From positions 7,564,001 to 7,628,000 of the forward strand of contig CAJFCV020000002.1 of assembly GCA_904066235.2 (NCBI GenBank): 64,000 nt of DNA. Direction: 5' to 3'. The notes beneath the pieces are model-generated. The model saw only the letters and a list, made by a program, of their open reading frames with translations. It was not told where the DNA came from and did no database searches. Both the position numbers and the translations under genes were made by a program. The stretch is from Bursaphelenchus xylophilus. Its lineage: Eukaryota; Nematoda; Chromadorea; Rhabditida; Aphelenchoididae. Shown piece by piece: positions 11,730 through 22,532 of the stretch. Numbering within the stretch: the stretch's first letter is position 1; every line of letters begins with the position of its first letter.

Positions 11730-13031
11730 CACAGGGGATTCGGATTTACTTATAAAAACTTTTATCTACTTATAAAAACTTTTATTTACTTATAGGTGCC
11801 AAAAAATTCACTTATAAGTAAAAAAAGGCGGAGCCTATTTTGCTTTACTTATAAGAAAACCGTATTTACTTATAAGAACTTTTATTTACTTATAAAAACT
11901 TTTATTTACTTATAATTACCAATAACGAATCCGAAAAGAAAACATTTGAGCGGGAAAGACGCTTTTGGCTTTTTGCACGTATGTCCCGGACTTGGAAAAA
12001 TTCTAAGTTTTTCGGAGCAGTGCTGGTCAAAGAAGGTGCATAAGGGTATTTATACCTTGGATGGAACCAGGTAAGGTGCTTACAGTCAGTTGTTGATGAT
12101 AATAATTGTTTATTTTTTGTGAGTTTTTTTTCAGAACTGTAAAAAGTGGACAGATGAAAAATCCGGAACATAAGAAACTTCCTGAATAGAAAGCATGTCA
12201 ACATGGAAGATCTAGGAACAAGCATGATCAACCAAGAATTCAGATGAAGAACCCCTTCATCAATTTTGGTAGGTTTTTTAAACTGATTCCATATTTCAGA
12301 AGGCCAGAAACTTTTTAAGACAAAGTTTTGTTATGTTGTACTAGGTCCAGGTGAACCGCTAGTTTTCAGATAATCGCAAAATTGGTCATGGAGGAAGTAA
12401 ATGGACAACGTGAACACGATGCCTGGAAAAATGGCTCCCATATGCTTCAGGTATGTTGATAATATTCGCCTGGACCTAGTACAACATGACAAACTTCATG
12501 TCTCAAAATCTTTCATTGTCAAATTCCTGATCCTCAAACTAATTTTTGGGATGGAAAAGGAGAAAAAAATCGGTTCAAGGACAGCTCATAGTAAACTATC
12601 TCCGAAAATTTTATTCAATTTTTCTTTATCTTTGAATATTTTCAGTGAATTTAGCCGCTGGAGTACCCATAGAAAACCCGCGCAGAAGCAATCCTTGCCC
12701 CGCCAGGACAAATGACACAGATGCTTACCCGGAGCACGGAAGATGCGCTAACCACATATCTTACTGGTAATATATCAGTCAGGTTGTTTTTTCTTTGTTT
12801 GAATAAATTTATATCTATCCTGCACTGTGCATAATTTTCTATTACCTATAAGTATTTATAATTACCTATAAGTGAATTTCCCGGGCGCCGAAAATAAAAA
12901 TTACCTATAAGTGATTTCAAAATCACTTATAAGAACTTTTATTTACTTATAAGAACTTTTATTTACTTATAAAAACATCGAGTATTTATAAGTAAATAAA
13001 GGTACTTATAAGTAAATCCGAGTCCCCTGTG
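11730..13031. mobile_element. non-autonomous DNA transposon, CACAGGGG termini, copy 1
   Basis: A 1302-bp element with near-perfect terminal inverted repeats: the left end reads CACAGGGGATTCGG and the right end is the complement of CACAGGGGACTCGG. Both ends are packed with subterminal copies of ACTTATAA/TTATAAGT spaced about every 12-18 bp. The element is flanked by TA on both sides, consistent with a 2-bp target duplication. It shares its body with the copy at 17253-18390. No long open frame or transposase is visible. CAC-type ends, a short duplication and dense subterminal repeats recall the CMC (CACTA/Mirage/Chapaev) group, but that placement is an inference; Tc1/mariner is the alternative suggested by the TA flanks. 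Confidence 0.8.
12333..12487. repeat. internal inverted repeat inside CACAGGGG element 1
   Basis: ATGTTGTACTAGGTCCAGG at 12333-12351 is repeated exactly in inverted orientation at 12469-12487, with about 117 bp between. The similarity extends imperfectly outward on both sides. The second element has the same arrangement. Confidence 0.85.
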
Positions 13032-13201
13032 TAATGCAATTGTACAAGTTTTCTAATTCGTAAAGGTTGATAATGAAGTTCTCATTAAAAGTATGAAATT
13101 TCTGAGGTATAGTCCTCGAGTTTATACTGTAATTTGGAGGTTTATTACGCTATGAACAGTTGAGATTATTCGTAATCGTATAGATCTTGATTATATTTGT
13201 C

Positions 13202-13999
13202 TTAATTCCCGTTTTTCAACTTCTCCATGACATCTCCAAGCATCTGATTACACATTGCAGCGTAGGGATTCAAGGCGACCAACTCCAGTTTCGCGAATTT
13301 GTTTCCCAGTTCGGCCGCTTTCTCAAGGTCGGCTTTGGCCTCATCTGGTCTTCCTTGGCAACGATGTATAAGTGCCCGCTGGGCAAAACTTTGTGCAGCT
13401 GTCTTTCCTTTCCCTTGGCTCAGTTCTATTGCCTTATTTAGATATGATAAGGAGTCTGAATTCGATGATTTCACATAAAAGTATAAAGAAAAAATGTTTA
13501 TTTGTTTGCTTTGGCCATGAAACTGCCCAAACATAAACAATGACTCACCGTCTAGTTTCCGCAAAAACTGGAGAGTTTGGGCCTTGTTGTTGTACGCGGA
13601 GGGATTATTCGGGCAGATTTTGATGGCCTCGTCGAATTTTTGAAGAGCTTCCTCATGTTTCTTCTCTTCGGACAGTCGAATTCCTTCGATCTCTCGTGAT
13701 TGGGAGTCTTTGAAACCTTCCAACTGGGAGTAATCTATAACGTTATTGAGTGCAAACGCCAAAAATGTCCAGCGACTTTCCGGGCGGACTAGTAAATTTC
13801 AATGATGACTATGAGGTCATCATTTAAATTATCTCCTTTTTTTACTTTAAATTATCTTCTATTCATTTTTCTACTTATAGGGTACATTTAGTGTTAGCTT
13901 ACCTTCATCTTGAGGTTCAACTTCTTCCGCAACATTCCCTGTGGGCATTAAAGGATTCATAATCATATTCAATATTGCCTTATCTCTCTCAGAAGCCAT
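13202..13999 (-). CDS. TTC36: tetratricopeptide repeat protein 36 homologue
   Basis: Three exons, right to left: 13999-13903, 13734-13549, 13455-13202; about 178 aa, close to the human TTC36 length. The order matches TTC36: a short acidic N-terminus (MASERDKAILNMIMNPLMP), then helical TPR units containing ALQKFDEAI, AYNNKAQTLQ, LNKAIELS and DLEKAAELG, and the characteristic ending LNPYAAMCNQMLGDVM. TPRs mediate protein binding, and mammalian TTC36 is linked to tyrosine metabolism through binding a catabolic enzyme. The start lies about 15 nt after a TTTCAG acceptor. The gene is divergent from glutathione synthetase. Confidence 0.92.
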
Positions 14000-14540
14000 G
14001 GTTCTTCTATTATTTACTGAAATCTTTAGCCATTTCGACACTAGTTTGCAATTACAAATCGTATTACGCAATACCACGTAAAAGTAAACTTTTTTTAAAA
14101 AAATAAAATACAAATAAACTAAATTAATTTAAAAGAATAAGAGCGAAATAATATCTGAACAAGGAGCCAGATGAAGTTTTAATAATACAAATGACGCTCA
14201 AACGGCCTTTTGATTGTGATCGCAATTCTTTACAAACGAAAAAAAGTCTGATGTAATAAGAGATGCGATTTCCCCTCGACATTTTCGGTTCTTTTTTGAT
14301 AAAAGTTTTGCCTGGCAGAAGAAGGTAATAGACTAATTTGGGAATGGATGCAATACCGAAGAAAATTGTAATTTTAATTATTAAAATTATTTTTGTGATA
14401 GGTTGGACAATGTTGTCATTTTACAAGATCCTTGCTCGGCATAAGCATTTATCACCAGTGTCTTTACTGCGGAATGTAATAAATATTTTTATAACCCCTT
14501 TATGTGCAATTTATAGAGTTCTCTTTCAGATCAGAGATCG
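14000..14540. other. divergent promoter region between TTC36 and glutathione synthetase genes
   Basis: 541 bp separate two divergently read genes. A TTTCAG acceptor lies 11 nt before the glutathione synthetase ATG, so the right part is probably an outron. No known operator or RNA gene seen. Confidence 0.45.
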
Positions 14541-16495
14541 ATGTCATTCGATAAAGCAGTTAAATTTGTGCCTGATCTTTTAGAACCGGCCAAGTTGGAC
14601 TGGCTGGTGGAAGAAGCCTCCGATTTTGCTCATGTAGGTTTTTAATATTATCTCTATATTCAGAAATATTTAGATATTACCGTATTCGTTCTAGAAGAAA
14701 AAGTTGACCCATTTGGGTCAACTGTTTCCCTCATTGAAAGTCTCAGAACTAGTAAAGAAAGTGCTTTTAGTGTGTCGGACTGGTATTGCGCACCCGTGAA
14801 CACAAACATCGTTCAGATGTCTGTCAAGCTGCTCCTCTTGCCCTCTTGCCTTCTCCTTTCCCTCGACATCTCTTCGAAAAAGCTGTTGAAGTACAGAAAT
14901 GGATGAATTTACTGTATTTCCGTATATCATTCGATGAGAAGTTCTTGTTAAAAGCTCATGAGAGGGTTATCGAGACAGATGAATTCACGTCCAACATGGT
15001 CAAGTGCTTTTTGGAGACAATAAAAGATGGTTTAGTGCAGAAGAAAGTTGTTCTTACTCAGAGGGCTGATTACATGTGTCATCACATCGATGGGCAAGAA
15101 CCGGAACTGAAACAGGTACGTGGAATTGGAATTGTTCATAATAATGCGTTCCTTTATTTTAGATCGAGGTCAACAATATTGCAGTTAGCATGGGCGGTCT
15201 TTCACAACGAGCTTCTCTATGGCATCGTCGCGCTCTAGTCAAACTTGGTGTCCCCGAAGATGAAGCAAAGCGGAGGGTGCCAGACAATCAGCCGATTAAA
15301 ACTTTGGCCGCTGGATTGGCCACGGGATGGTAAGTTGAATTATTATTAATTACTTTTGTAAGCTTATTGTTTTGCGCATGACGTCATCGTTAATTTAAGG
15401 AAATCCTATGGAAATCCGGCCGCGTCAGTTCTTGTGGTCATCGAAGAAGTGAATCAGAATCAATTGGACATGAGATTCGTAGAGTATGAAATCGAGGAAA
15501 GCATTGGAGTACATGTGAATTTCATCAGAGCAACCCTAACTCAGTGTTATGAAAAGTAAGAGTAATATTGTAGAGTAATTTTCTTTTAGACTAACAACCA
15601 AAAATCGCATACTGTACTACGAAGGTCAAGAGATCGGTCTAGTATACTTCCGAGCCGGGTATTCACCCTCAAGTTATCCCACAAACAATGAATGGGAGGC
15701 CAGAACACGAATCGAAAAGTCTTTGGCCATAAAATGTCCATGGATTGGACTTCAACTGGCCAATACGAAAAAGGTGCAACAGGTACTCGACAAGGCTGGA
15801 GTTGTAGAAAACTACCTCTCGGATCAACCTCAGGAAGTGATAGATTTGGTCAGAAGTACATTTGCTGGACTTTGGGGATTGGAAACGAACGATCAGGTGA
15901 CGTTGGATGTGATTAAGGTAATACTACAGTCGTTACTGAGTTTGTCATGTACATGGGCGTAACTAGTGAGTCCCTCCAGACAGAAGTCGACAAAAAATGA
16001 AAGGACCAATGGTCATGTCTAATGTTTCGAAAAAAAGTTATGATGATTGAATTTAGGACGCAAAAGAACATCCTGAAAGGTACGTGCTCAAGCCACAACT
16101 GGAAGGAGGCGGTGGGAATTATTATGGGGATGAGATCAGAGAAAAATTAAATCAGTATAGTGATGACGAGAGGTCCGCACACATCCTCATGCAGAGAATA
16201 CAACCTCTTATTGTGAAAGTAAGACGAGACGGTTATTTGCATTTCTCTTTCTTAGAATTACCATCTCCGGGCCTTTGAAGATGTTCAGTTAGCAGATACA
16301 GTAAGTGAATTGGGAATCTATGGATGTCTGGTGGGAGAGACAAAGACAAACCCGCTAGAAGGGTATAGTCTAGACAACTTTATTGTCAAGTCAAACACAA
16401 CTGGAGGACAGATTCTTAGATCGAAGGCAGAAGACATAAACGAAGGTGGAGTCGCCGTGGGGGCAGCTGTCATCGACACCCCTTACCTCTTCTAA
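14541..16495 (+). CDS. gss-1: glutathione synthetase
   Basis: Seven exons: 14541-14633, 14771-15115, 15163-15329, 15400-15555, 15590-15917, 16057-16218, 16256-16495; about 496 aa, slightly longer than the roughly 474-aa mammalian enzyme. It joins gamma-glutamylcysteine and glycine with ATP in the cytosol. The eukaryotic ATP-grasp features are in order: APLALLPSPFP, the substrate-binding VNNIAVSMGGL, RIEKSLAIKCPWIGLQLA with NTKKVQQ, the glycine-rich loop LEGGGGNYYGDEI, and the terminal INEGGVAVGAAVIDTPYLF (alanine-rich loop). Exon 2 was placed at the acceptor giving CVGLVLRTREH, which aligns with the family, rather than at the later CAG. It is tail-to-tail with the mitochondrial S18C gene, with about 140 bp between stops. 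Confidence 0.95.
14702..14723. repeat. 22-nt perfect hairpin in glutathione synthetase intron 1
   Basis: AGTTGACCCA and its exact complement TGGGTCAACT are separated by TT. It lies about 50 nt before the exon 2 acceptor. Confidence 0.8.
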
Positions 16496-16637
16496 AGTTT
16501 TGTTGGATTACTTGTTGAAAATCTGTGATAGATAGTAATAAATAGACCTCAAAGAACTTGCTATCTCATAATAGTGCAGTGATTCCAGAGTTTATGGCAG
16601 AACAAACAAAAACAACAACTCCTAATATTATATCAGC

Positions 16638-17156
16638 TTAAGCAAAAGAATGAGGACGAATTGGTCTCATTGGGTCGAACAGTTTGGGATCTCGAAGGTA
16701 TTTTGGATCCTTGGTAAAGACCGGCATGTAACCCGCTTTCCTACTAATTTCTATGGTCCGCAGTAACGTTTTGTATTGCTTATCGCACAATCCAGTAACA
16801 TGTTGTTCATAAACACGACCACTGAACGATGATATGAATTGCTGAAACCATTGAATTAATTTGGGAAGTTCGAGATTTTGTTTGTTCTAAAATCAAAAAA
16901 AAAACAAAACTCTTACCTGCAAAAGTCGGGCATTCTTGTAATCCAATTTTACCTTCTCTCTGCATAAAATGCATTGCTCTTTATCTTTCTCATATGGGTT
17001 GGACGACAGGGTAACTGGCTCAAACTCATCCACCGAATCACTTTTGGAGGTCTCGTTCAACTGATTAAACTTTCCTGGTTCGTCAGTTGTGGATGAAAAT
17101 GGTCGAAACGAGCGGATTAATCGACTGGATGATGTTCGAAAAAAAGATTGCAGCAT
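16638..17156 (-). CDS. mrps-18C: mitochondrial ribosomal protein S18C (bS18m)
   Basis: Two exons, right to left: 17156-16917 and 16886-16638; about 162 aa. The N-terminus (MLQSFFRTSSSRLIRSFRPFSS) is basic and hydroxylated with no acids, as expected for a mitochondrial targeting peptide. The core NPYEKDKEQCILCREK, LDYKNARLLQ, then VTGLCDKQYKTLLRTIEISRKAGYMP and KDPKYLRDPKLF matches the bS18 family of the small mitoribosomal subunit, C-type paralogue. The cysteines in CILC and GLC are the bS18m zinc/cysteine positions. The CACAGGGG element copy 2 begins only about 100 bp upstream of the start codon. Confidence 0.93.
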
Positions 17157-17252
17157 TCTGAAGATGGCGGAAATAAATACTGGTCAGTTGCACAACTGTA
17201 ATGTGCAATCAGTAAATTTACTAAAAGTACTCCAGAAAAAAAATATTCTTCG

Positions 17253-18390
17253 CACAGGGGATTCGGATTTACTTATAAAAACTTTTATTTACTTATAGGT
17301 AAAAATATTTCCCAAAAATTGACTTATAAGTTAAAAAAAGGCGGAGCCTATTTTGATTTACTTATAAGAAATTTTATTTACTTATAAGAACTTTTATTTA
17401 CCTATAATTACCAATAAGGACTCCGAAAAGAAAACAGTTGAGCGCCAAAGACGCTTTGGCTTTTTGAACGCATGGGCGAGACTTAGAAATTCTAAGTTTT
17501 TCGGAGCAGTACTGGTCAATGAAGGTGCATAAGGGTATTTATACCTTGGATGGAACAAGGTAAGGTACTTTTAGTGCATTTTGTCTTTCAGAACTATAAA
17601 AAGTGGATAGATAATAAATCCGGAACATAAGAAACTTCTCGAATAGAACGCATGTCAGCATCAGGCAGCTTCGGAAGATCTAAGAACAAGCATAATCAAC
17701 CAAGAATTCAGATGAAGAACCCTTTCCTCAATTTTGGTAGGTTTTTTAAACTGCTTCCACATTTCAGAAGGCCAGAAACTTTTCAAGACATGGTTTTCTT
17801 ATGTTGTACTAGGTCCAGGTGAACCCTCTAGTTTTCAGATACTCACAAAATGTTCATGGAGGAAGTAAATGGACAACGTGCGCACAATGTCTGGAAAAAA
17901 TGGCTATCGGATGCCCCAGGTATGTTGATAGTATTCACCTGGACCTAGTACAACATAAAAAACTTGATGTCTCGAAATCTCATTGCCAAATGCTGAACCT
18001 CAAATTAATTTTTTGGGATGGAAAAGCGTAGAAAAAACAGTTAAAAAAGGGCTTATAGTTCAGTTATCTTTCTTTATCTTGACTATTTTCAGTGAGTCCA
18101 ACCCATCGCAGATTCCTCACAAAAACAATCATGCCCCGTCAGGACAAATGACAGATGGAGCATAGAAGATGCGCTAACCAAATATCTAACCGGTAATACA
18201 TCAGATTCAAGTTGTTTTTTCTTTGTTTGAATAAATTTATATCTATCCTGCACTGTGGATAATTTTCTGTTACCTATAAGTATTTATAATTACCTATAAG
18301 TGAATTTCCCAAACGGCGAAAATAAAAATTACCTATAAGTGATTTTATAAGTAAATAAAAGTTTTTATAAGTGATTTTGAGTTCCCTGTG
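17253..18390. mobile_element. non-autonomous DNA transposon, CACAGGGG termini, copy 2
   Basis: A 1138-bp relative of the element at 11730-13031. The left terminus is identical to copy 1 for at least 20 bp. The right terminus is more diverged (complement CACAGGGAACTC). Subterminal ACTTATAA/TTATAAGT repeats are present at both ends. It is flanked by CG on both sides, a 2-bp target duplication differing from the TA of copy 1, which argues against strict TA targeting. The body aligns with copy 1 through the region GCATAAGGGTATTTATACC and the internal inverted repeat. No transposase frame is visible. Confidence 0.78.
17801..17956. repeat. internal inverted repeat inside CACAGGGG element 2
   Basis: The same 19-nt arms as in element 1 (ATGTTGTACTAGGTCCAGG at 17801-17819; its complement at 17938-17956), again about 118 bp apart. 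The arms are better conserved between copies than their surroundings. Confidence 0.85.
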
Positions 18391-19205
18391 CGCAAAATCT
18401 TTTCTTGCGACATTTTATACGACGAAACCTTTTTAAGCGGCACAAAGAAGACAAGATCTTGTCAGGTTTCCTGTAGACGAAAATTGGTTCCTTGACCAAC
18501 CCCGGCTGTTCACTTTTCTTTTCAAGCAAATCGTCAATCTCCACTCATTTTCACGTACTAAACGGAGGTCGTTCAATGGTTCTAATTATACCCAAGACTG
18601 CCTTCACCGTGAGTTATTATTGAGCGCGGTTTATTAACAAAAATTAGACCTGGATACATCTTTTCACGGGGATTAAAACAGCGAATACAAGATGAGGGCC
18701 TTTAATTGAGGGTACCCCCTATAAAAAAGTATTTGATTTTAAAAAAACAATATAAAAACCCTCCAAAGGTAGGAGACCTTGGTAATCACCAAGACCTTTC
18801 CTAGGCGATCCTATGGAAAGCTGATGAAGAATACGACATCAAAAATTCGTTAAAAACAATATGATATGCGATTTCCTGATTTCAGAGGACTCTGGCGACT
18901 TTTTGGCAGTTTTCGTTGTTATCCCAGTGAAGCGAATGTTTGGATGCCTTTTGAGATTCATCGAACTGAAATAAGATGTGTGATTAGTAAAGCGAGGAAG
19001 CAATGGGAGGTTAGTTGTCTTATTTTACACGCAATTGTTAGTAATGTAAGATTAGCGTCTGTGCTTAGTAATTAGCAAGCGGGGAGAAGGATAACATCCA
19101 CGCTGAGATTCGAACATTTTATTTCATAACTACCCTTACGGCAGAGTGTAAAGTCAGGAGAACTAAATAACTTAGGATGACATGCACAACATAACTAACT
19201 TAACA
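18391..19205. other. intergenic region, no gene seen
   Basis: About 815 bp between element 2 and the end of the SAMHD1-like gene. A 70-codon frame at 18866-19075 has no recognisable content or splice context, and I do not call it. Confidence 0.45.
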
Positions 19206-21031
19206 TCAACCGCTTACTCTGGATTGAAAGTTGTTCTTGTACTTTCTGAAGATCTCTCTGAGGGTTTCATTCAATTCGGGCTTCTTGGAGAAGGAGTAGA
19301 GAATCACATGACCGGCTGGGGGGTTTGTGACTTGCTAAAGTGTGGTAAATATGACATGATCAGCTATATTTACCTCAGATTGGTGTGGTCTCGTTGGTTC
19401 GACGGGACTTTTGGCGTCGTAAAACCAGATTTCGTCGATGGGATGACGCTTCACACCGAGTCCACGATGCATTGTGGCTGGTTTTACAATCACATCACTT
19501 TCTTTGATCCCATTGGTTGCGTAAAATTGGAGTAAGGTCCTTTTCTCCTGCTCATACTGTTCCACATCCGAGAGTTTGAGTTGGCCGACCTTCCTGTAAT
19601 GCTTCCGCTTCAAGATCTTCTGAAGGATCTCTTGAGCTGGTTCAAGATTTGGATCGTCTGAGTTTTGAATCTGCAATGAAAATTACGTAAGCTATGACGT
19701 TACATACCAAGCCAAAAATGTAGTCATCACTCAATCTGGAGAATGCTTTGGGATCATTGAACGCCTCACTCAGTCTATATGCTCTTCCTTCTTCTCCTTT
19801 GAATGTAAGAAACGGGTCCGCAGCCAAAAGCATTTCCACAAACATGTACTCCAAGGAGATGACCGTCTTATGCTGATAGACCGACTCATGAAGAGCGACT
19901 CGCGAGTCCGAGGCCTCTGACAGGTTCTCCTTGACTTTGGTGGCATAACAAATTCTGTAAAGCCCGTTCTCCACCTTCAGAACTTTAGCTGCCTGATGAA
20001 TTCGGTCAAGAGCACCCTAAATCAATATAAATATTGATATTTGGGATTACCTTGCTGAATCGAATAGTAACAGTGGTCGCTCTGGAATCTCTAAGGAAAT
20101 AGTCGAACTTATCAGTGTCCAGCCCATCAAATTTGTTGCTGAGAATGTCGTAAAGGAAACCTTTGTTGCGCGGGCGTCCCTTCAAAAGCCATTCCCCGTT
20201 TCCATCGACATAATTAGCTGGAGGGTCGATCAACTCCTTGATGAAGATATAGTCTTCATCACTAAGGTACTTATCAAGGCCCTCTTTGACTTCTGGGTTT
20301 TCCTTTAGAAGATAATCGAACATCATAATTGATCCTTGTTCGTGCTGAAAGTCATCAGTCATATATACATTACTGAATAAGGCAAAGTATCACAAAAGGA
20401 AGCTGATAAAGTGTTTACCCTAAATGGAGACTCTCCATTGTACGCCTTCCCCAAGAACGAGCCGTCGTAGAGATGACTGTATGGACCATGGCCCAAATCA
20501 TGGATAAGGCCTGCGATTGCGACACAGAGCTTGTCGGTGCCCGTGATGTTCAGTTCGGGTTGTTCATTGGCCAGAAAAGTGACAAACTGAAGGCTCAGAT
20601 GATAAACGCTGAAAGAATATCGCAATAATAATATTCAAAAATATTAGTCTTTTAAAACATTACAATAAAAAGAACGAAGCTGCTCCACGTGAACGGCTTA
20701 CCCAAGAGAATGCTCGAATCTCGTCAATCCTGCAGTAGGATATACCAAGTACACTACTCCCAGTTGTTTTAGAAGACGAAGACGTTGAAATTGAGGGGTC
20801 TCGATGATCAAATTGACTGGATATTTAACCCGAATACTTCCGTGGACTGTATCAGCGACTTTAAAGACCTTCTCCTGCAAACACGGATTTTAGACAACAA
20901 CTTCAAGAAAGTTTTTTATGTTATACATGAAGAATCAGTCTAACTATTTATCAAAACGTACAGGTAATTTCTACATTAGTACTTACTCTTCGCATGTTCC
21001 AATCTGTTTTTTCCGGCTGTTCCACAACCAT
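19206..21031 (-). CDS. SAMHD1-type dNTP triphosphohydrolase, lacking the SAM domain
   Basis: Seven exons, right to left: 21031-20987, 20874-20702, 20608-20419, 20344-20051, 20016-19708, 19670-19374, 19334-19206; about 478 aa. The HD-domain metal residues are all present in SAMHD1 order: the first His in GLTRFEHSLG, the His-Asp pair in GLIHDLGHGPYSHLYDG, and the distal Asp in KFDYFLRDSR. HEQGSIMMFDYLL, KGRPRNKGFLYDI and the C-lobe VYQHKTVISLEYM also match SAMHD1. The enzyme would hydrolyse dNTPs to nucleosides plus triphosphate and limit the nuclear dNTP pool. The protein starts about 20 residues before the HD core, so the N-terminal SAM domain of vertebrate SAMHD1 is absent. A TTTTTCAG acceptor about 17 nt before the ATG suggests trans-splicing. 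Confidence 0.93.
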
Positions 21032-21072
21032 TTGTAAATCCAGAGAGCTGAAAAAGATTCATTGGTTATGTC

Positions 21073-21106
21073 CCACAATGTTAATGTTAGTTCATTAACA
21101 TTGTGG
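21073..21106. repeat. perfect 14-bp hairpin just upstream of the SAMHD1-like start
   Basis: CCACAATGTTAATG and its exact complement are separated by the 6-nt loop TTAGTT. It lies about 40 bp upstream of the ATG, just outside the presumed acceptor, so it would be in the outron or 5' region of the minus-strand gene. Confidence 0.8.
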
Positions 21107-22532
21107 AACATATTACCGTAAAATACGCGAGATAAAGGAGATAAAAAGAAGCAGAGCGTAGTTGTAAGATTATTCAACTACCGCGAATCGACGAACTTTT
21201 TTTTGGCGTGTTGGATAAAAAAAAATTCTTGGCAAAAAAAATTATTCCTAAAATTCGGAAAAACCGCCGTTTTACAGTAAATTTACAGCCGCAGCCGGGA
21301 CTGATAAATATACGGGGAAACACATTAGTGAGGACAATTCCATTATTTTTTACAGATCTTACAGCAATTACAAGTAGCCCCTAAATAAAATAGCGATAAA
21401 AATAATGGGACATTTCCAAAATGGTTCGGGACCGGCAAAAATCAGGCCCGCAAAGCCCGGTAAGACCGCGAACTGGAAATTTTCCTTTGATCTTACCGCC
21501 TCTGTGGTGGTAAAAAATACTATGAACTATAATACATGTTCTAATTGTGGATCTTACATTATAACATATATGTGGAAAGATACTATAAAGTAGTAAACTG
21601 TTGTAGATACTGCAAATACAAACCCATCAAAGAAATTTCCCGGCGCGAAAACATTGAACGCTTAGCATTCAACAAAACCGGACCGTCTGGGTCTGAAAAC
21701 GGCCCAGAGCCTGGTAAAAATCAGGTCAGGCCGCTTTAAATTTTGTCAGGCCCGGCCCGATGGCCATTCCTGTTCGGGACGAAATGGAAAATTAATATTT
21801 TGGACTCTTCGCTTTTCTTTCGAGCGTTTTGGCCACAGAATCGGACCTCAGACGGACTCTTTTTCGGCTTTGAGAGTTCCTTTCCTCCCGTTTCGTTTCC
21901 TCTATAATTTACCATTTCTTTTATGAGATTGATCTGTTTTTGCCCGCAAACAAATAAGAAGTCCAGACCGAAAATGTGTAACATTCCGAATGCCGGTCTG
22001 CGTACTGTTGTGGGGACAAAGAAATTCCGGATTCTCCGATTTGTGGGCCAGGAGATGACTAATGGCATTGAAAACAATCTAGCTGACTGTAGCTTGATCA
22101 GATTGCAGTCCTGTGGAAGCAAAGGTCGATCAGATAGTCACCGGGCAGAAATAAGAAAAATATATTCCACTTCCAAAGTTACCCTAGGCGAATCGGGAAA
22201 ACCTTAGAAAAGTAAACTTTGTAAAATAATGTCTTGTGGATTCGCTGAGACAGGTTAAAAGCTGATGGAAGAGATCGATAAGATCATACGAGAGGAACCG
22301 AGGAGAAGCAGGGAAGAGGTTATGAGGGAATTTTGGTTAAAGTATATTATCCCTCTCAACTTTGGGGTGAACTTATGAAGGAAGGGTGACATAGCAAATC
22401 ACACTCTTTTACAGTTGGAAACCCCAAGTTATGCATTGTCTTATGTATATTGCTTGATATCAGAAAAAGAAAGTATAATGACTTTCTAAATATTTTATTA
22501 AATTATTATCATTAACAACAAGGACCAGTCAT
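21107..22532. other. intergenic region with a GC-rich dispersed repeat
   Basis: 1.4 kb between the SAMHD1-like start and the OST48 stop, both on the minus strand. The gap is too wide for a tight nematode operon. It contains the repeat described at 21425-21770. Frames of up to 128 codons at 21736-22122 are low-complexity and unspliced, so I leave them out. Confidence 0.45.
21425..21770 (+). mobile_element. GC-rich-ended dispersed repeat (MITE-like), copy A
   Basis: About 350 bp with GGCCCGG-rich ends and an AT-rich core. The core (TTTCCTTTGATCTTACCGCC, CTATAAAGTAGTAAA, CAAACCCATCAAA, GGCGCGAAAACAT) is shared with the region 37152-37507 in opposite orientation. The right end reads as the complement of CAGGAATGGCC, resembling the CAGGGGTGGGCC end of copy B. 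No coding capacity is seen. It is probably a hAT-derived MITE. Boundaries are approximate. Confidence 0.65.
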
